Of a stretch of DNA of 64,000 nucleotides, positions 1-11,561 are shown in pieces. Positions within the stretch are counted from its first letter, which is position 1; each line of letters begins with the position of its first letter. Position numbers and translations under genes: made by a program. This DNA is from Tardiphaga alba (GTDB lineage: Bacteria; Pseudomonadota; Alphaproteobacteria; Rhizobiales; Xanthobacteraceae). A model generated the notes under the pieces. It was not told the origin of the DNA and searched no databases. It worked only from the letters and a program-made list of their open reading frames with translations. Location of the stretch: assembly GCF_018279705.1 (NCBI RefSeq), contig NZ_CP036498.1, positions 5,163,001 to 5,227,000 on the forward strand, read 5' to 3'.

Positions 1-54
1 AACCACCGTTCGGTTGATATTCGTGCGGATCAGGATTGCGGGCAGACACAAGCT

Positions 55-88
55 GTAGGGCGGATGAGCGGAGCGTCATCCGCCCTAC
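55..88. repeat. Short palindromic intergenic element
   Basis: A perfect 13-bp inverted repeat (gtagggcggatga at 55-67, its reverse complement at 76-88) surrounds an 8-bp loop. It is a short relative of the gtagggtgggcaaagcg elements at 20362 and 52373. Bases 1-54 show nothing I recognise. Confidence 0.7.
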
Positions 89-94
89 GACTGG

Positions 95-114
95 ATCCCC
101 GCTTTCGCGGGGAT
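95..114. repeat. Short hairpin palindrome
   Basis: An 8-bp perfect inverted repeat (atccccgc and gcggggat) with a 4-base loop, six bases after the preceding palindrome. Together they look like a composite intergenic repeat. Confidence 0.5.
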
Positions 115-141
115 GACAGGTCGAGCGGCACTCAAACGATG

Positions 142-171
142 AAGAGCGATGCCGGGCATGGCATCGCTCTT
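142..171 (-). terminator. Hairpin terminator of the cell-wall hydrolase gene
   Basis: A 12-bp perfect stem (aagagcgatgcc at 142-153, ggcatcgctctt at 160-171) with a 6-base loop lies about 30 bp beyond the stop codon of the leftward hydrolase gene. There is no long T tract on the minus strand, so its strength as an intrinsic terminator is uncertain. Confidence 0.5.
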
Positions 172-202
172 TGGTCGGCTTGGAGGTAGAGGTAAACGGG
201 TC

Positions 203-1579
203 TTACGGCTTGTTCTCGGCCAGCTTCTTGGAGATTTCCGCGGTCAGCGCCGGCGTGCCCCAGCTCGGCGCGTCGCTGCCGTCGCCCCATTTGCGCGGGC
301 GATAGAAGGAGTGGACGCCGGTCTTGTACATCTTCTTCATCTCGCGCACCCAGGACGGATGCACCCAATAGGCGTGGTAATGCGTGGACTTGCCGACTTC
401 CGGCAGCCACAACCGGCCGTCCAGCGTCGCGGCCGCGATCTTGCGGGCGCGCTCCCACATATCAGGCTCGCGCACCACGTCCGGAATACCGTCGCAGGCG
501 AAAGTGAACTGGCAGGCCAGCTTGCGATGCTTGTTCTGATAGACGACGCCGCAGGGCGTGGTCGGATAGAAGCCTGAGAAGGCGCGGTTCATCACCACCT
601 GCGCCACCGCGATCTGGCCGCGCACGGCTTCGCCGCGGGCTTCGAAATAGACGGCCTCGGCAAGGCACTTTTCCTGCTTGGCGCGGGCGGCGCCCGTGAG
701 ACCGAGACGTTCGGCCGGCGTCTTGCCGTGATAGACGTTGTTGACCTCGCCCTTGCTGGCGACGCTTTCGCCGGCACTGAGCTTGTCGGCCGGCAACGGC
801 AGCATCGCCGTCTTCTTCATGTCGGGATCGGCAACCGGAGCGACGCCGGGCGTGACGATCATCGGCTCTTCGCCGGGCTGCCACTGTTCCATCGTCTCGG
901 CGGACGATCCCAGCGACGACGCGCCGAAGAACAGGCTGGCGGTCTTGACCGAGAAGCCGTCCTTCGACGGCGCGCGCTCCACCGGGATCACGGCCGTCTC
1001 AGCCGTCGCATCCTCGGCCGGCTGCACGGCCGACGAACCATCATATTGCGCGAGCGGCGCGGCATGCAGCGCCTCGTCGAGTTCCGGATCGAGCGGCGCA
1101 TGCCGCAACGACGGCAGCGCGTCAGTGATCTTGGCACCCATCACCGAACTGTTGTCGTCGAGTGGCTCCGACAACGGTTCGTCCTGCGGCAGATCGGGCG
1201 ACCGCAAAGCCAGGCGATCGCCTTTCAGGGTGCGATCGACCTTGGGGAAATCGGACGCTTCATAGCGGCGCGGCGCCTGCATGAGCGGATTGCGCGGGAT
1301 CGCACCGGTGATGTCGGCATTGTCGAAGCTGGCGAGCTGAAGCGTCGGGCGCGATGCGGTGCCGATCGGACGACCGAACGAGAAGGTCGCAACCTGGATC
1401 GAATTGACCGCGGTCGCCGACACACGCTGCTGCCAGCGTTCAGTCACGCCCGGCTGCCGTGCCAGCAGCGAGGCGATATCCTGATAACCGGATTCTTTCG
1501 GGGCCAGTGCAAAGATGCAGAGACCGAGGCCGAAGAACACGCGACGCGTGCCCTTCGGCCCGTTACGCAGTACTAACAT
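203..1579 (-). CDS. SleB-like cell wall hydrolase
   Basis: 458 residues. The N-terminus is basic, followed by one hydrophobic segment at about residues 14-27, so it is probably a membrane-anchored or exported periplasmic enzyme. A long low-complexity middle leads to a C-terminal Hydrolase_2/SleB domain at about residues 303-430. This begins with the family signature LAEAVYFEARGE, whose Glu is expected to be catalytic, and ends in the Tyr/His/Trp-rich THYHAYWVHPSW region. Family members cut peptidoglycan as lytic transglycosylases or amidases, in spores for SleB and in cell-wall remodelling elsewhere. I chose the ATG at 1579 over an upstream start at 1645 because the extra 22 residues are Cys/Arg-rich and would spoil the export segment. 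Bases 1580-1830 upstream hold no gene I can support and probably contain the promoter. Confidence 0.85.
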   Translation of the reverse strand: MLVLRNGPKGTRRVFFGLGLCIFALAPKESGYQDIASLLARQPGVTERWQQRVSATAVNSIQVATFSFGRPIGTASRPTLQLASFDNADITGAIPRNPLMQAPRRYEASDFPKVDRTLKGDRLALRSPDLPQDEPLSEPLDDNSSVMGAKITDALPSLRHAPLDPELDEALHAAPLAQYDGSSAVQPAEDATAETAVIPVERAPSKDGFSVKTASLFFGASSLGSSAETMEQWQPGEEPMIVTPGVAPVADPDMKKTAMLPLPADKLSAGESVASKGEVNNVYHGKTPAERLGLTGAARAKQEKCLAEAVYFEARGEAVRGQIAVAQVVMNRAFSGFYPTTPCGVVYQNKHRKLACQFTFACDGIPDVVREPDMWERARKIAAATLDGRLWLPEVGKSTHYHAYWVHPSWVREMKKMYKTGVHSFYRPRKWGDGSDAPSWGTPALTAEISKKLAENKP

Positions 1580-1830
1580 CGATACGCTCACGCAACGCTT
1601 ACACCAGCATCGAACTGTGCGGCTGTGATCTGCACATCCGTACATTTCGATCTGTTTCGTTAGTAAGCAATCAAAGTTGCTGCGGGGTTAATCGGCGATG
1701 CCGCGAAACCACATGCAAGTGGTGCTTTGATGCGCGTGCTGCATTCAATCAACGCAGTAAACCGCGACGTAACGAGAGTGGTGAAGATTGTGTTGACGAA
1801 TGTGATGAAGAAAAAATGGTGAGCATTCTT

Positions 1831-2020
1831 CTCCCTCCCCGGAGCGAAGCGAATGGGGAGGGTGGCACGAGCCTGACGAAGCGAAGCTTCGTTATGGCGA
1901 GTGACGGGTGGGGTGTCTCCACAAACTCCGATGTCACGTGGGGATAGACCCCACCCGTCTCAAAGCTCGCTGAACGCTCGCTTTAATCCACCCTCCCCAG
2001 TCGCTTCGCTCCGGGAGGGA
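1831..2020. repeat. Family A palindromic repeat, copy 1
   Basis: A large interrupted palindrome of about 190 bp. Outer arms are ctccctcccc and ggggaggg-type blocks, inner arms are gggtggggtg and caccccaccc, and the centre carries a tcacgtgg block. Related copies lie at 3750, 17739, 30880 and 41301. Its arm cgagcctgacgaagcgaag recurs in inverted form in copy 3, and ctcaaagctcgctgaacg recurs in copies 2 and 5. Confidence 0.8.
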
Positions 2021-2037
2021 AAAGCCGAGCATCACCG

Positions 2038-3111
2038 CTATGGCGTGATGGCCACTTTCAACACGCCATCGCGCTGGTGCGCGAACAGGTCATAGGCCTG
2101 TTCGATATCGTCGAGCTTGTAGTGATGCGTCACCAGCGGGCGCAGATCGACGCGGCCGGAACCGACCACATTCATCAGCCGCCGCATCCGGTCCTTGCCG
2201 CCCGGACACAGCGTGGTGACGATGCTGTTGTCGCCGAGGCCTGCGGAAAATGCGCTCAGCGGAATCGTGAGATCCGTCGAATAGACACCGAGGCTGCTCA
2301 GCGTGCCGCCCGGACGCAGCGACCGCAACGCCGACTCGAACGTGCTCTGCGTGCCCAGCGCCTCGATGGCGACATCGACGCCGCGGCCGTCGGTGAGTTC
2401 CATGATCTGCTGCGCGGGATCGCCATTCTTGAAATCCACCACCAGATCGGCGCCGAGACGTTTGGCGACCTCGATCCGCGCCGGCACCGTATCGACGCCG
2501 ATAATCGTGGTGGCGCCCATCAGCTTCGCGCCGGCCACCGCGCAGAGGCCGATCGGGCCGAGCGCGAACACCACCACGGTGTCGCCGATCCTGATGCCGC
2601 CGCGTTCCGCGCCGGAGAATCCGGTGGACATGATGTCGGGGCACATCAGCACCTGTTCGTCCGTCAGGCCATCGGGCACCGGACTGAGATTGGCCATCGC
2701 ATCGGGCACCAGAATGTATTCGGCCTGCGCGCCATCGATGGTGTTGCCGAAGCGCCAGCCGCCCGTCGCCTTGAAACCGTGTTTGGTGCCGGCGCCGTCC
2801 TGCGACGAGCATCCGCACAGACAGGCATAGCTGTGGCCGCTCGGCGTGATCGCGCCGGCAATGACGCGCTGGCCTTCTTCATAGCCGGTCACCGCGCTCC
2901 CGAGCTTCTCGATGATGCCGACCGGCTCGTGACCGACCGTGAGCCCCTTGGCGACGGGATATTCGCCTTTGAGGATATGCACGTCCGTGCCGCAGATCGT
3001 GGTCGTGGTGACGCGCACCAGCGCATCGAGCGGACCGACATCGGGGATCGGCTTGTCGTCGAGGACGATGCGTCCGGGTTCGACGAATATCGCGGCCTTC
3101 ATCTTCGGCAT
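2038..3111 (-). CDS. Zinc-dependent secondary-alcohol-type dehydrogenase
   Basis: 357-residue medium-chain dehydrogenase. Catalytic zinc ligands are visible as C40 (ICGTDVH), H61-E62 (VGHEP) and D159 (CPDIMSTG), the Cys/His/Asp pattern of the bacterial secondary alcohol dehydrogenases of Clostridium beijerinckii and Thermoanaerobacter. The C-terminal stretch LCPGGKDRMRRL through RVDLRPLVTH also follows that group. The Rossmann motif is at residues 184-188. D207 at the end of the second strand (IIGVD) suggests NAD(H) rather than NADP(H), which is an inference. The expected reaction is reversible oxidation of secondary alcohols to ketones or a related alcohol/aldehyde reaction. Substrate cannot be read from sequence. 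A good ribosome site (AGGAG) lies about 10 bases before the ATG. Confidence 0.88.
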   Translation of the reverse strand: MPKMKAAIFVEPGRIVLDDKPIPDVGPLDALVRVTTTTICGTDVHILKGEYPVAKGLTVGHEPVGIIEKLGSAVTGYEEGQRVIAGAITPSGHSYACLCGCSSQDGAGTKHGFKATGGWRFGNTIDGAQAEYILVPDAMANLSPVPDGLTDEQVLMCPDIMSTGFSGAERGGIRIGDTVVVFALGPIGLCAVAGAKLMGATTIIGVDTVPARIEVAKRLGADLVVDFKNGDPAQQIMELTDGRGVDVAIEALGTQSTFESALRSLRPGGTLSSLGVYSTDLTIPLSAFSAGLGDNSIVTTLCPGGKDRMRRLMNVVGSGRVDLRPLVTHHYKLDDIEQAYDLFAHQRDGVLKVAITP

Positions 3112-3289
3112 GATGCTGCTCCTGTTTGAACATCGAGAGCAGGATCATCCCGGCAAACGGCGACGCTCGATTTGCGACAAATCAAGCCGGCGCTGCATGC
3201 GCGCCCTGCTTCAGGCGAATGATTGCGGTCATCATGGCTTCATCCGGCGAGCAGCCACGCGCTCGCAATCTCGCGGCGCCCGTGGCGTC

Positions 3290-3700
3290 CGAGGTGTGAG
3301 CAGTTCTCCCCTCGAAGACATGAGGGGAGGCGGCACGCCGCAAGGCGCACGTGGTGGAACTTGACGCTCCTCCTGCCTGCCGGATCGCCGGCAAACCTGA
3401 GCAGCGCAACGCCTTACGGCGTGCCACCGCGACGTTTTTCCTGTCGAAGGACCGTTCTTCCGGGTACTGGGCAGATCCTCAAGGGGACCTCGATCCAACG
3501 GATTTCTCCGCCTTCACCCGCACCGCGTCCAGCCGCACTAGCGGCAGAGCCCCGTAGTGGGCCCGGACGGCGACCTTCGACGACCCGAGTGTGAGGGATA
3601 CGTGGTCCCCACCCGCAGGCGCCGCATCTATGTTCCGCCCAAAGACGCCTCATGAGAGCGCCCCTCGCGAACAAGACAAGAGGGATATGGCGGAAGATGG
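3290..3700. ncRNA. Candidate structured RNA in a gene-free region
   Basis: The 880 bp between the dehydrogenase and ppdK hold no convincing protein gene; short frames here lack ribosome sites and read through all strands. Perfect small hairpins follow one another: ctcccctc/gaggggag (3306-3329), cgcc-gcaa-ggcg with a GNRA loop (3336-3347), gccgg-atcg-ccggc (3379-3392), acgcc-ttac-ggcgt (3409-3422) and gccgc-acta-gcggc (3532-3545). Such a density of tetraloop stems fits a folded RNA or a decayed dispersed element. I cannot name a known RNA family; it is not tRNA-like and I do not see RNase P or tmRNA signatures. Strand is undetermined. Confidence 0.3.
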
Positions 3701-3749
3701 GAATTTTGTCAAGAACGAAATGGGAACAAAATCGAGGCGGTGCGCTCTT

Positions 3750-3924
3750 CTCCCTCCCCAAGCGGCGAAGCCGCGCCGTGGGGAGGGTGGCGAAAAGCGA
3801 GCGTTCAGCGAGCTTTGAGACGGGTGGGGTGCTTCCGCAAACGCTGACGTCACGTGTGGATAGACCCCACCCGGCGCTACGCGCCACCCTCCCCGCTGCG
3901 CGGCTTCGCCGCTTGGGGGAGGGA
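3750..3924. repeat. Family A palindromic repeat, copy 2
   Basis: Same layout as copy 1: ctccctcccc outer arm, gggtggggtg and ccccaccc inner arms, and a central gacgtcacgtg. Arms end in the aagcggcgaagccgcg / cggcttcgccgctt hairpin variant. It lies just beyond the ppdK terminator. Confidence 0.8.
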
Positions 3925-3940
3925 AAAATCCGCGCCTTCG

Positions 3941-3975
3941 CAAAACAAAAACGGCCGGGCAATGCCCGGCCGTTT
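3941..3975 (-). terminator. Intrinsic terminator of ppdK
   Basis: A perfect 10-bp G+C-rich stem (acggccgggc at 3951-3960 and gcccggccgt at 3964-3973) with a 3-base loop is followed on the minus strand by TTTTTGTTTTG. It lies 20 bp past the ppdK stop codon. Confidence 0.9.
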
Positions 3976-3995
3976 CAAACTCACTCCCAGCCTGC

Positions 3996-6956
<2,961 letters not shown>

Positions 6957-7074
6957 GGTTCTCAATCGATCCGGCGAGAGGATGGAGACGGGAAGGAACC
7001 GCCTTACACCACGTTTAGGCGATGTGGTGCAAGCGACGGTGCCGGTAGCTTGTTACGGAATTGAGTGTCAGAAA

Positions 7075-7233
7075 TTAGCCGATTTTCAGCAGCTTGAAGA
7101 CGCCGAGACCGACCAGGCCGATGACGATCAGATAGATCGCGACGATGAAGTTCAGCAGTCGCGGCATGATCAGAATCAGGACACCAGCGATGAGCGCGAC
7201 GATCGGCTGGATGTGGGCTGCCGTGATGGTCAT
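7075..7233 (-). CDS. DUF3096 small membrane protein
   Basis: 52 residues, nearly all hydrophobic, with two closely spaced membrane segments (about residues 8-25 and 27-49) and a Lys-containing tail. The pattern HIQPIVALIAGVLILIMPRL matches the DUF3096 family of tiny proteobacterial membrane proteins of unknown function. A ribosome site (GGAG) precedes the ATG. It lies upstream of ppdK on the same strand, 118 bp from its start, but there is no direct sign of co-transcription. Longer frames starting upstream add unrelated Arg/Cys-rich sequence and are unlikely. Confidence 0.8.
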   Translation of the reverse strand: MTITAAHIQPIVALIAGVLILIMPRLLNFIVAIYLIVIGLVGLGVFKLLKIG

Positions 7234-7481
7234 GGGGATCTCCGATGCGGTGATGCGATTCGGCGCCCTGCGCGCCGCCGGGGAGTAGCAGCATGAAGAC
7301 GCACCGGGCATCAATGGGTTCCCGGTTGCATCGCTGCAATGCATCAAAAACCGGCAGAGTGTCCCCAAAAATTCCGGAACGATCGCCTGCGGCAGGCATT
7401 GGCCGACGGTGGAAATCACAACAATGGCTGGATGGCATTGCCGGCGCAGCAAGCCGGAGATCGTTCATGAAGGAGATGACC

Positions 7482-7847
7482 ATGCGTAACAAACTGATTG
7501 CAGCAGCCGCGCTGATCGGCGCGTTCGGTGCCCCGCTGGCCGCACAGGCCCAGGGTGTCACGGTCGGCGTCTCAGGCGGTGACCGGGTGATCGTCGATCA
7601 GAACGATCCCGATGGCATCACCGTGTCCGAACGCCCGGCCTTCCGCGAATATGTGGTGCGCGAGCGCGTGCCCACCTTCACGGTGCCGGATCGCATCGTG
7701 GTCGGCACCACCCTGCCGGAAGCCGGCGTGACCTATTACGACGTACCGCAATCGGTGGCGCAGACGCCCTATCGCTACACAGTGGTGAACGGACAGACGG
7801 TGCTGGTCGAGCCGCGCTCGCGCCGTATCGTGCAGGTGATCGATTAA
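7482..7847 (+). CDS. DUF1236-type secreted protein
   Basis: 121 residues. The first 24 residues (MRNKLIAAAALIGAFG, then PLAAQAQ) form a classical signal peptide with an Ala-x-Ala cleavage site. The mature part is a short beta-rich domain ending in VLVEPRSRRIVQVID, like the DUF1236 domain common in Rhizobiales exported proteins. Function is unknown. The start is fixed by an AGGAG block at 7471-7475 six bases before the ATG. The gene is monocistronic: it has divergent neighbours upstream and a strong terminator downstream. Confidence 0.78.
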   Translation: MRNKLIAAAALIGAFGAPLAAQAQGVTVGVSGGDRVIVDQNDPDGITVSERPAFREYVVRERVPTFTVPDRIVVGTTLPEAGVTYYDVPQSVAQTPYRYTVVNGQTVLVEPRSRRIVQVID

Positions 7848-7902
7848 GGTCGATCACCGATTCCCATTCGTTCGGGCGCTTGTGATGAGCGACCGGGCGA
7901 AG

Positions 7903-7946
7903 AAGCCCCGCCCCGGTGCTCCCCTGCCGGGCGGGGCTTTTTGTTT
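7903..7946 (+). terminator. Intrinsic terminator after DUF1236 gene
   Basis: An 11-bp stem (aagccccgccc / gggcggggctt) with a 15-base loop is followed by a run of T residues at 7938-7942. It lies 55 bp past the stop of the DUF1236 gene. Confidence 0.85.
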
Positions 7947-7956
7947 TGGGGAAACG

Positions 7957-8116
7957 CCCCCTCACCCGCCGCGAAGACGCGGCGACCTCTCCCCGGTGGG
8001 GAGAGGTGATCCGAGCGTCGCCGCTGCGACAACGCTCTTGATTAGATGAGACGCTCTTTCTTCACCTCTCCCCGCCGGGGAGAGGTCGGATCGCCCTTGC
8101 GATCCGGGTGAGGGGG
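7957..8116. repeat. Family B palindromic repeat
   Basis: A 160-bp interrupted palindrome with outer arms ccccctcacccg / cgggtgaggggg. Inside are two nested hairpins, acctctccccggtggggagaggt and acctctccccgccggggagaggt. Related fragments are at 22755, 22896 and 31666. It fills the gap between two convergent genes. Confidence 0.8.
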
Positions 8117-8138
8117 AGCCGCACGCTCCTCATTCACT

Positions 8139-9230
8139 TCAGCCCTTCAGCATCGACAGAATATTATTCGTCGACTTGTATGCCGCCACCGCATTGTCGC
8201 GGAAGGCTGGTGTCCAGTTCGAGGCCGTGCGCTCCTCGGCGCTCATGCCGGAATAGACATTGAGAATGCCGAGACTGAGCTGCGCGGGATCGCCACTCTT
8301 CTGGCTGGCCTGCAACGCGTCGAGGATCGCCGCGCGATTACGCGCATTGAGCGTCTGCTTGGCCGCAAAGCTCTCTTCCTGCGAGAACAATCCATCCTGA
8401 TTGAGCGACATCGCCGACAGCGAGCGATTGTCGATGCTGGAGAGATCGGCCATCTGGCCCGTCTTGCGCGCGGCGTCGTAGACGAGTTCGCCCTTGCCTG
8501 CATCCTGCGCCGCCTTGGCCTGCGCATCCAGCGCGGCGCGCACGGCTTTGGCGACGTCGCCGATGCTCTTCACCGGCTGTGCGCTATCCGGCTGCGCGAG
8601 AAAGGCAGCGACGGGATCGTTGGCGATGCCCGACGGCGCCTTGTCCGGCGTCTGGGTCGTCGCCTGCGCGCCCTTGGCGACGGCCTCGCGCTGCGCGGCC
8701 CACAGCGCCGTGGCCTTTTCTTCAGGCCCGGCGGCATCGAGATAATCGGCGGCGGCCTTATAAAGACCGGCGAAGTTGCCGGTGAGCTTTGCAGTGCCGG
8801 CGGCAGGCGCCAGTGCCGCGTTTAAGCGGCTGGTGAGTTCGGCACCGGCGGCCTTCTGCTCGTCGGGCGTGAAGCTGCCGCCATTATTGGTGGAGACCGC
8901 AAATAGCGCGCGGCGATCGAGCGAGGCGAGATCGACGGTGAGCTTGCCGCTTGCATCATAGGGGCCGGTGACCTTGGCCGCCGTATACAGGCCGGTCAGC
9001 GTGCTGCGCGCATCGGCGATGACGCTCGCAATGCTCTTGGTATCGCCGGACGCCGCGAGCTGCGCACGCGCGGCATCCGACAGCGTGAGATTGGTCGCGG
9101 CCGAAGACGTGGTGGCGCTCTCATTGGCATTGAGCGCATTGGCCAAGGACGGCGGCGCAATCGCGGCCGCGCGGGCATAGGCCGAGCCGTAATTGGCGTA
9201 GGGATTGAGGGTGGAATTGACCGAAGTCAT
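8139..9230 (-). CDS. Hypothetical protein with duplicated EF-hand-like segment
   Basis: 363 residues, Ala/Ser-rich, no signal peptide or membrane segment. I do not recognise a named family. There is an internal duplication: a block around ASLDRRALFAVSTNNGGSF, continuing TPDEQKAAGAEL, is echoed near the C-terminus by SSIDNRSLSAMSLNQDGLF, continuing SQEESFAAKQTL. The second copy contains NQDGLFSQEE, which resembles an EF-hand loop (D-x-D-G-x-x-S-x-x-E); the first copy has lost the acidic positions. A calcium-responsive or structural role is possible but unproven. The N-terminus (NPYANYGSAYARAAAI) is Tyr/Asn-rich. Transcription may be controlled by the TTAA-N7-TTAA site at 9296. Confidence 0.65.
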   Translation of the reverse strand: MTSVNSTLNPYANYGSAYARAAAIAPPSLANALNANESATTSSAATNLTLSDAARAQLAASGDTKSIASVIADARSTLTGLYTAAKVTGPYDASGKLTVDLASLDRRALFAVSTNNGGSFTPDEQKAAGAELTSRLNAALAPAAGTAKLTGNFAGLYKAAADYLDAAGPEEKATALWAAQREAVAKGAQATTQTPDKAPSGIANDPVAAFLAQPDSAQPVKSIGDVAKAVRAALDAQAKAAQDAGKGELVYDAARKTGQMADLSSIDNRSLSAMSLNQDGLFSQEESFAAKQTLNARNRAAILDALQASQKSGDPAQLSLGILNVYSGMSAEERTASNWTPAFRDNAVAAYKSTNNILSMLKG

Positions 9231-9295
9231 GAACAGGCGCGCCCCATGGGACGGTTAATAAACCGTTGATGGAACCGGACCTTTTCAGGGGATGG

Positions 9296-9310
9296 TTAAG
9301 GGAGTGTTAA
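9296..9310 (-). promoter_or_regulatory. Possible CtrA-binding box
   Basis: TTAAGGGAGTGTTAA matches the alphaproteobacterial CtrA consensus TTAA-N7-TTAA exactly. It lies 66-80 bp upstream of the start codon of the EF-hand-like gene. A short cggtt-aata-aaccg palindrome sits between it and the gene. A single short match has a high chance rate, so confidence is modest. Confidence 0.35.
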
Positions 9311-9353
9311 TGTTGCGGATGGTGTCGGGATATTTCCCAAACACGCCGCATCC

Positions 9354-9442
9354 GTAGCCCGGATGGAGCGCAGCGCAATCCGGGATTCAGGCGTGCCGCA
9401 TGTCGCCGGTCCCCGGATGGCGCTTCGCTCCATCCGGGCTAC
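9354..9442. repeat. Family C palindromic repeat, copy 1
   Basis: 17-bp perfect outer arms (gtagcccggatggagcg at 9354-9370 and its complement at 9426-9442) around about 55 bp. Copies at 13987 and 45279 keep the same arms and the central ccggtccccgga block. It lies 4 bp beyond the glyS stop codon and may act as its transcript end. Confidence 0.85.
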
Positions 9443-9446
9443 AGGC

Positions 9447-11561
9447 TCAATCCTGTATCTTCGAGAAATCCGCCACCGCACGCGTGGCGGCGCGGATCTC
9501 GTTCAAGAGCTTCAGGCGATTTTCGCGGACGGCCGCGTCGTCGTCATTCACCTTCACCTTGTCGAAGAACGCATCCACCGCCGGGCGCAATTTGGCCATC
9601 GCCGCCATGGCGCCGGCAAAATCTTCCTTGGCCACTGCGGCGCTCGCTTCCGGCCCGACCTCGGCGATGGCCTTGGCCAATGCCTTTTCCTCATCGAGCT
9701 TGAACAGCGCAGCATCCGGCGCGCCGTCAAAAGTCCGCTTGTCCTTCTTCTCCTCGATGGTGAGGATGTTGTTCGCACGCTTGGTGCCGGCGAGCAGGTT
9801 CTTGCCGTCGTCGCTGTCGAGGAATTTGCCGAGCGCCTCGACGCGGCGAACCACCATCAACAGATCGTCCTGGCCACCGAGCGCAAACACGGCATCGACG
9901 AGATCGTGACGCGCGCCCTGATCGCGGAGCTGGACCTTGAGGCGATCGGCGAAGAAGGCGAGGAGATCGACTGGTACCTTCTGGGTATCAGCAAAGGTCT
10001 TGCCTGTGCTGGTCGCGAGCAATCCCTCCACGCCAGACTGCGAAGCCTTGGTCATCGAGAGGCGAAGATTGTTCTCCAGCAAGAGGCGGATCACGCCGAG
10101 CGCTGCGCGACGCAGCGCGAACGGATCCTTCGAACCGGTCGGCTTTTCATCCATCGCCCAGAAGCTGGTGAGCGTATCGAGCTTGTCGGCGAGGCCCACA
10201 GCAATGCTGATGGGATCGTTCGGCACGCTGTCACCCGCCCCCTGCGGCTTCCAGTGATCTTCACTCGCAGCCGCGACCGACGCATCTTCGCCCTGCGCCA
10301 GCGCGTAATACTTGCCCATCAGCCCCTGCAATTCGGGGAATTCGCCGACGACTTCCGTCAGCAAATCCGCCTTGGCCAACTGAGCCGCACGCTTCGTCTT
10401 CGCAGGATCGGCGCCGACCAGCGGTGCGATCTCGCCGGCCAGTCGCTCGATGCGCTTGATGCGCTCTGCCTGCGTGCCCAGCTTTTCATGAAACACGATC
10501 TGATCGAATTTCGGCAGCCGGGCTTCCAGCTTCGTCTTCAGGTCGGTGTCGTAGAAGAATTTTGCATCCGACAGGCGCGCGCGGATGACGCGTTCGTTGC
10601 CGGCGATGATGGCGGCGCCGCCATCACTCGCTTCGATATTCGCCGTGAGGATGAACTTGTTGGTGAGCTTGCCCGTCTTGGGATCGCGCACCACAAAACA
10701 CTTCTGGTTGGCGCGGATGGTGGCGCGGATCACCTCGTCGGGGATCGACAGGAAGTCCGCATCGAACGAGCCCATCAGCACCACCGGCCATTCGACCAGG
10801 CCCGACACCTCTTCTATCAATGCGGCGTCCTCGACCAGCTCAAACCCCTGCGCGAAAGTCAGCTGGCGCGCGTCGGCGAGAATGATCTCCTTGCGGCGTT
10901 CGGGATCAAGCACGACCTTGGCCTGCTGCAGTTTTGCGACATAATCGTCGAAGCGGCGCACCTCGATCTCGCCGGGGGCGAGGAAGCGATGGCCACGCGT
11001 GGTCTGGCCGATGCTGACGCCGGGCAGATCGAATTTGACGATCTCCGGCTCTTCGGTCTCGATGCCGAAGGTGGCGACGATGGAATGCAGCGGACGCACC
11101 CAGGTCAGCGCGCTCGACTTGATCGACGCCTCGCCCCAGCGCATCTGCTTCGGCCACGGGAAGGTGCGGATCACCATCGGCAGGATTTCGGCCAGCATAT
11201 CGATGGCCGGCTTGCCCGGCTTCTCGGTGAGCGCGATGTAGAAATCGCCCTTGGGATCGCGCTGGATTTTTGCCTCGTCGATGGAATTGAGACCGGTGGC
11301 TTTCAGGAAGCCCGCAATCGCGGCCTCGGCGCCGCCGACGCGCGGGCCCTTGCGCTCCTGCTTGAGATCGGGCTGGCGCGCGGGAATGCCATGCACCGTC
11401 AGCGCGAGGCGACGCGGCGTCGCGAAGGCCTTGGCGCCTTCATAGACGAGGCCGGCATCGACGAGCTTGTCGGTGACCATGCGGCGCAGGTCCTCCGCGG
11501 CCTTGGCCTGCATGCGGGCGGGGATTTCTTCGGAGAACAGTTCGAGGAGAAGATCGGGCAT
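9447..11561 (-). CDS. glyS: Glycyl-tRNA synthetase, beta subunit
   Basis: 704 residues, the normal length for the bacterial GlyS beta chain. It begins with the hallmark [17 protein letters not shown] and ends in the helical anticodon-binding region. With GlyQ it forms the alpha2-beta2 enzyme that charges tRNA-Gly in the cytoplasm. The ATG overlaps the stop codon of the upstream fic gene by one base (TGATG on the minus strand) and has no good ribosome site of its own, so translation is probably coupled to fic. The usual neighbour glyQ lies 1.2 kb upstream with fic between them. Confidence 0.95.
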   Translation of the reverse strand: MPDLLLELFSEEIPARMQAKAAEDLRRMVTDKLVDAGLVYEGAKAFATPRRLALTVHGIPARQPDLKQERKGPRVGGAEAAIAGFLKATGLNSIDEAKIQRDPKGDFYIALTEKPGKPAIDMLAEILPMVIRTFPWPKQMRWGEASIKSSALTWVRPLHSIVATFGIETEEPEIVKFDLPGVSIGQTTRGHRFLAPGEIEVRRFDDYVAKLQQAKVVLDPERRKEIILADARQLTFAQGFELVEDAALIEEVSGLVEWPVVLMGSFDADFLSIPDEVIRATIRANQKCFVVRDPKTGKLTNKFILTANIEASDGGAAIIAGNERVIRARLSDAKFFYDTDLKTKLEARLPKFDQIVFHEKLGTQAERIKRIERLAGEIAPLVGADPAKTKRAAQLAKADLLTEVVGEFPELQGLMGKYYALAQGEDASVAAASEDHWKPQGAGDSVPNDPISIAVGLADKLDTLTSFWAMDEKPTGSKDPFALRRAALGVIRLLLENNLRLSMTKASQSGVEGLLATSTGKTFADTQKVPVDLLAFFADRLKVQLRDQGARHDLVDAVFALGGQDDLLMVVRRVEALGKFLDSDDGKNLLAGTKRANNILTIEEKKDKRTFDGAPDAALFKLDEEKALAKAIAEVGPEASAAVAKEDFAGAMAAMAKLRPAVDAFFDKVKVNDDDAAVRENRLKLLNEIRAATRAVADFSKIQD

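Noticed and set aside
3182..3962. Several overlapping short frames between the dehydrogenase and ppdK
   Set aside because: No ribosome sites, Arg/Pro/Gly-rich on both strands, overlap hairpins and a repeat element.
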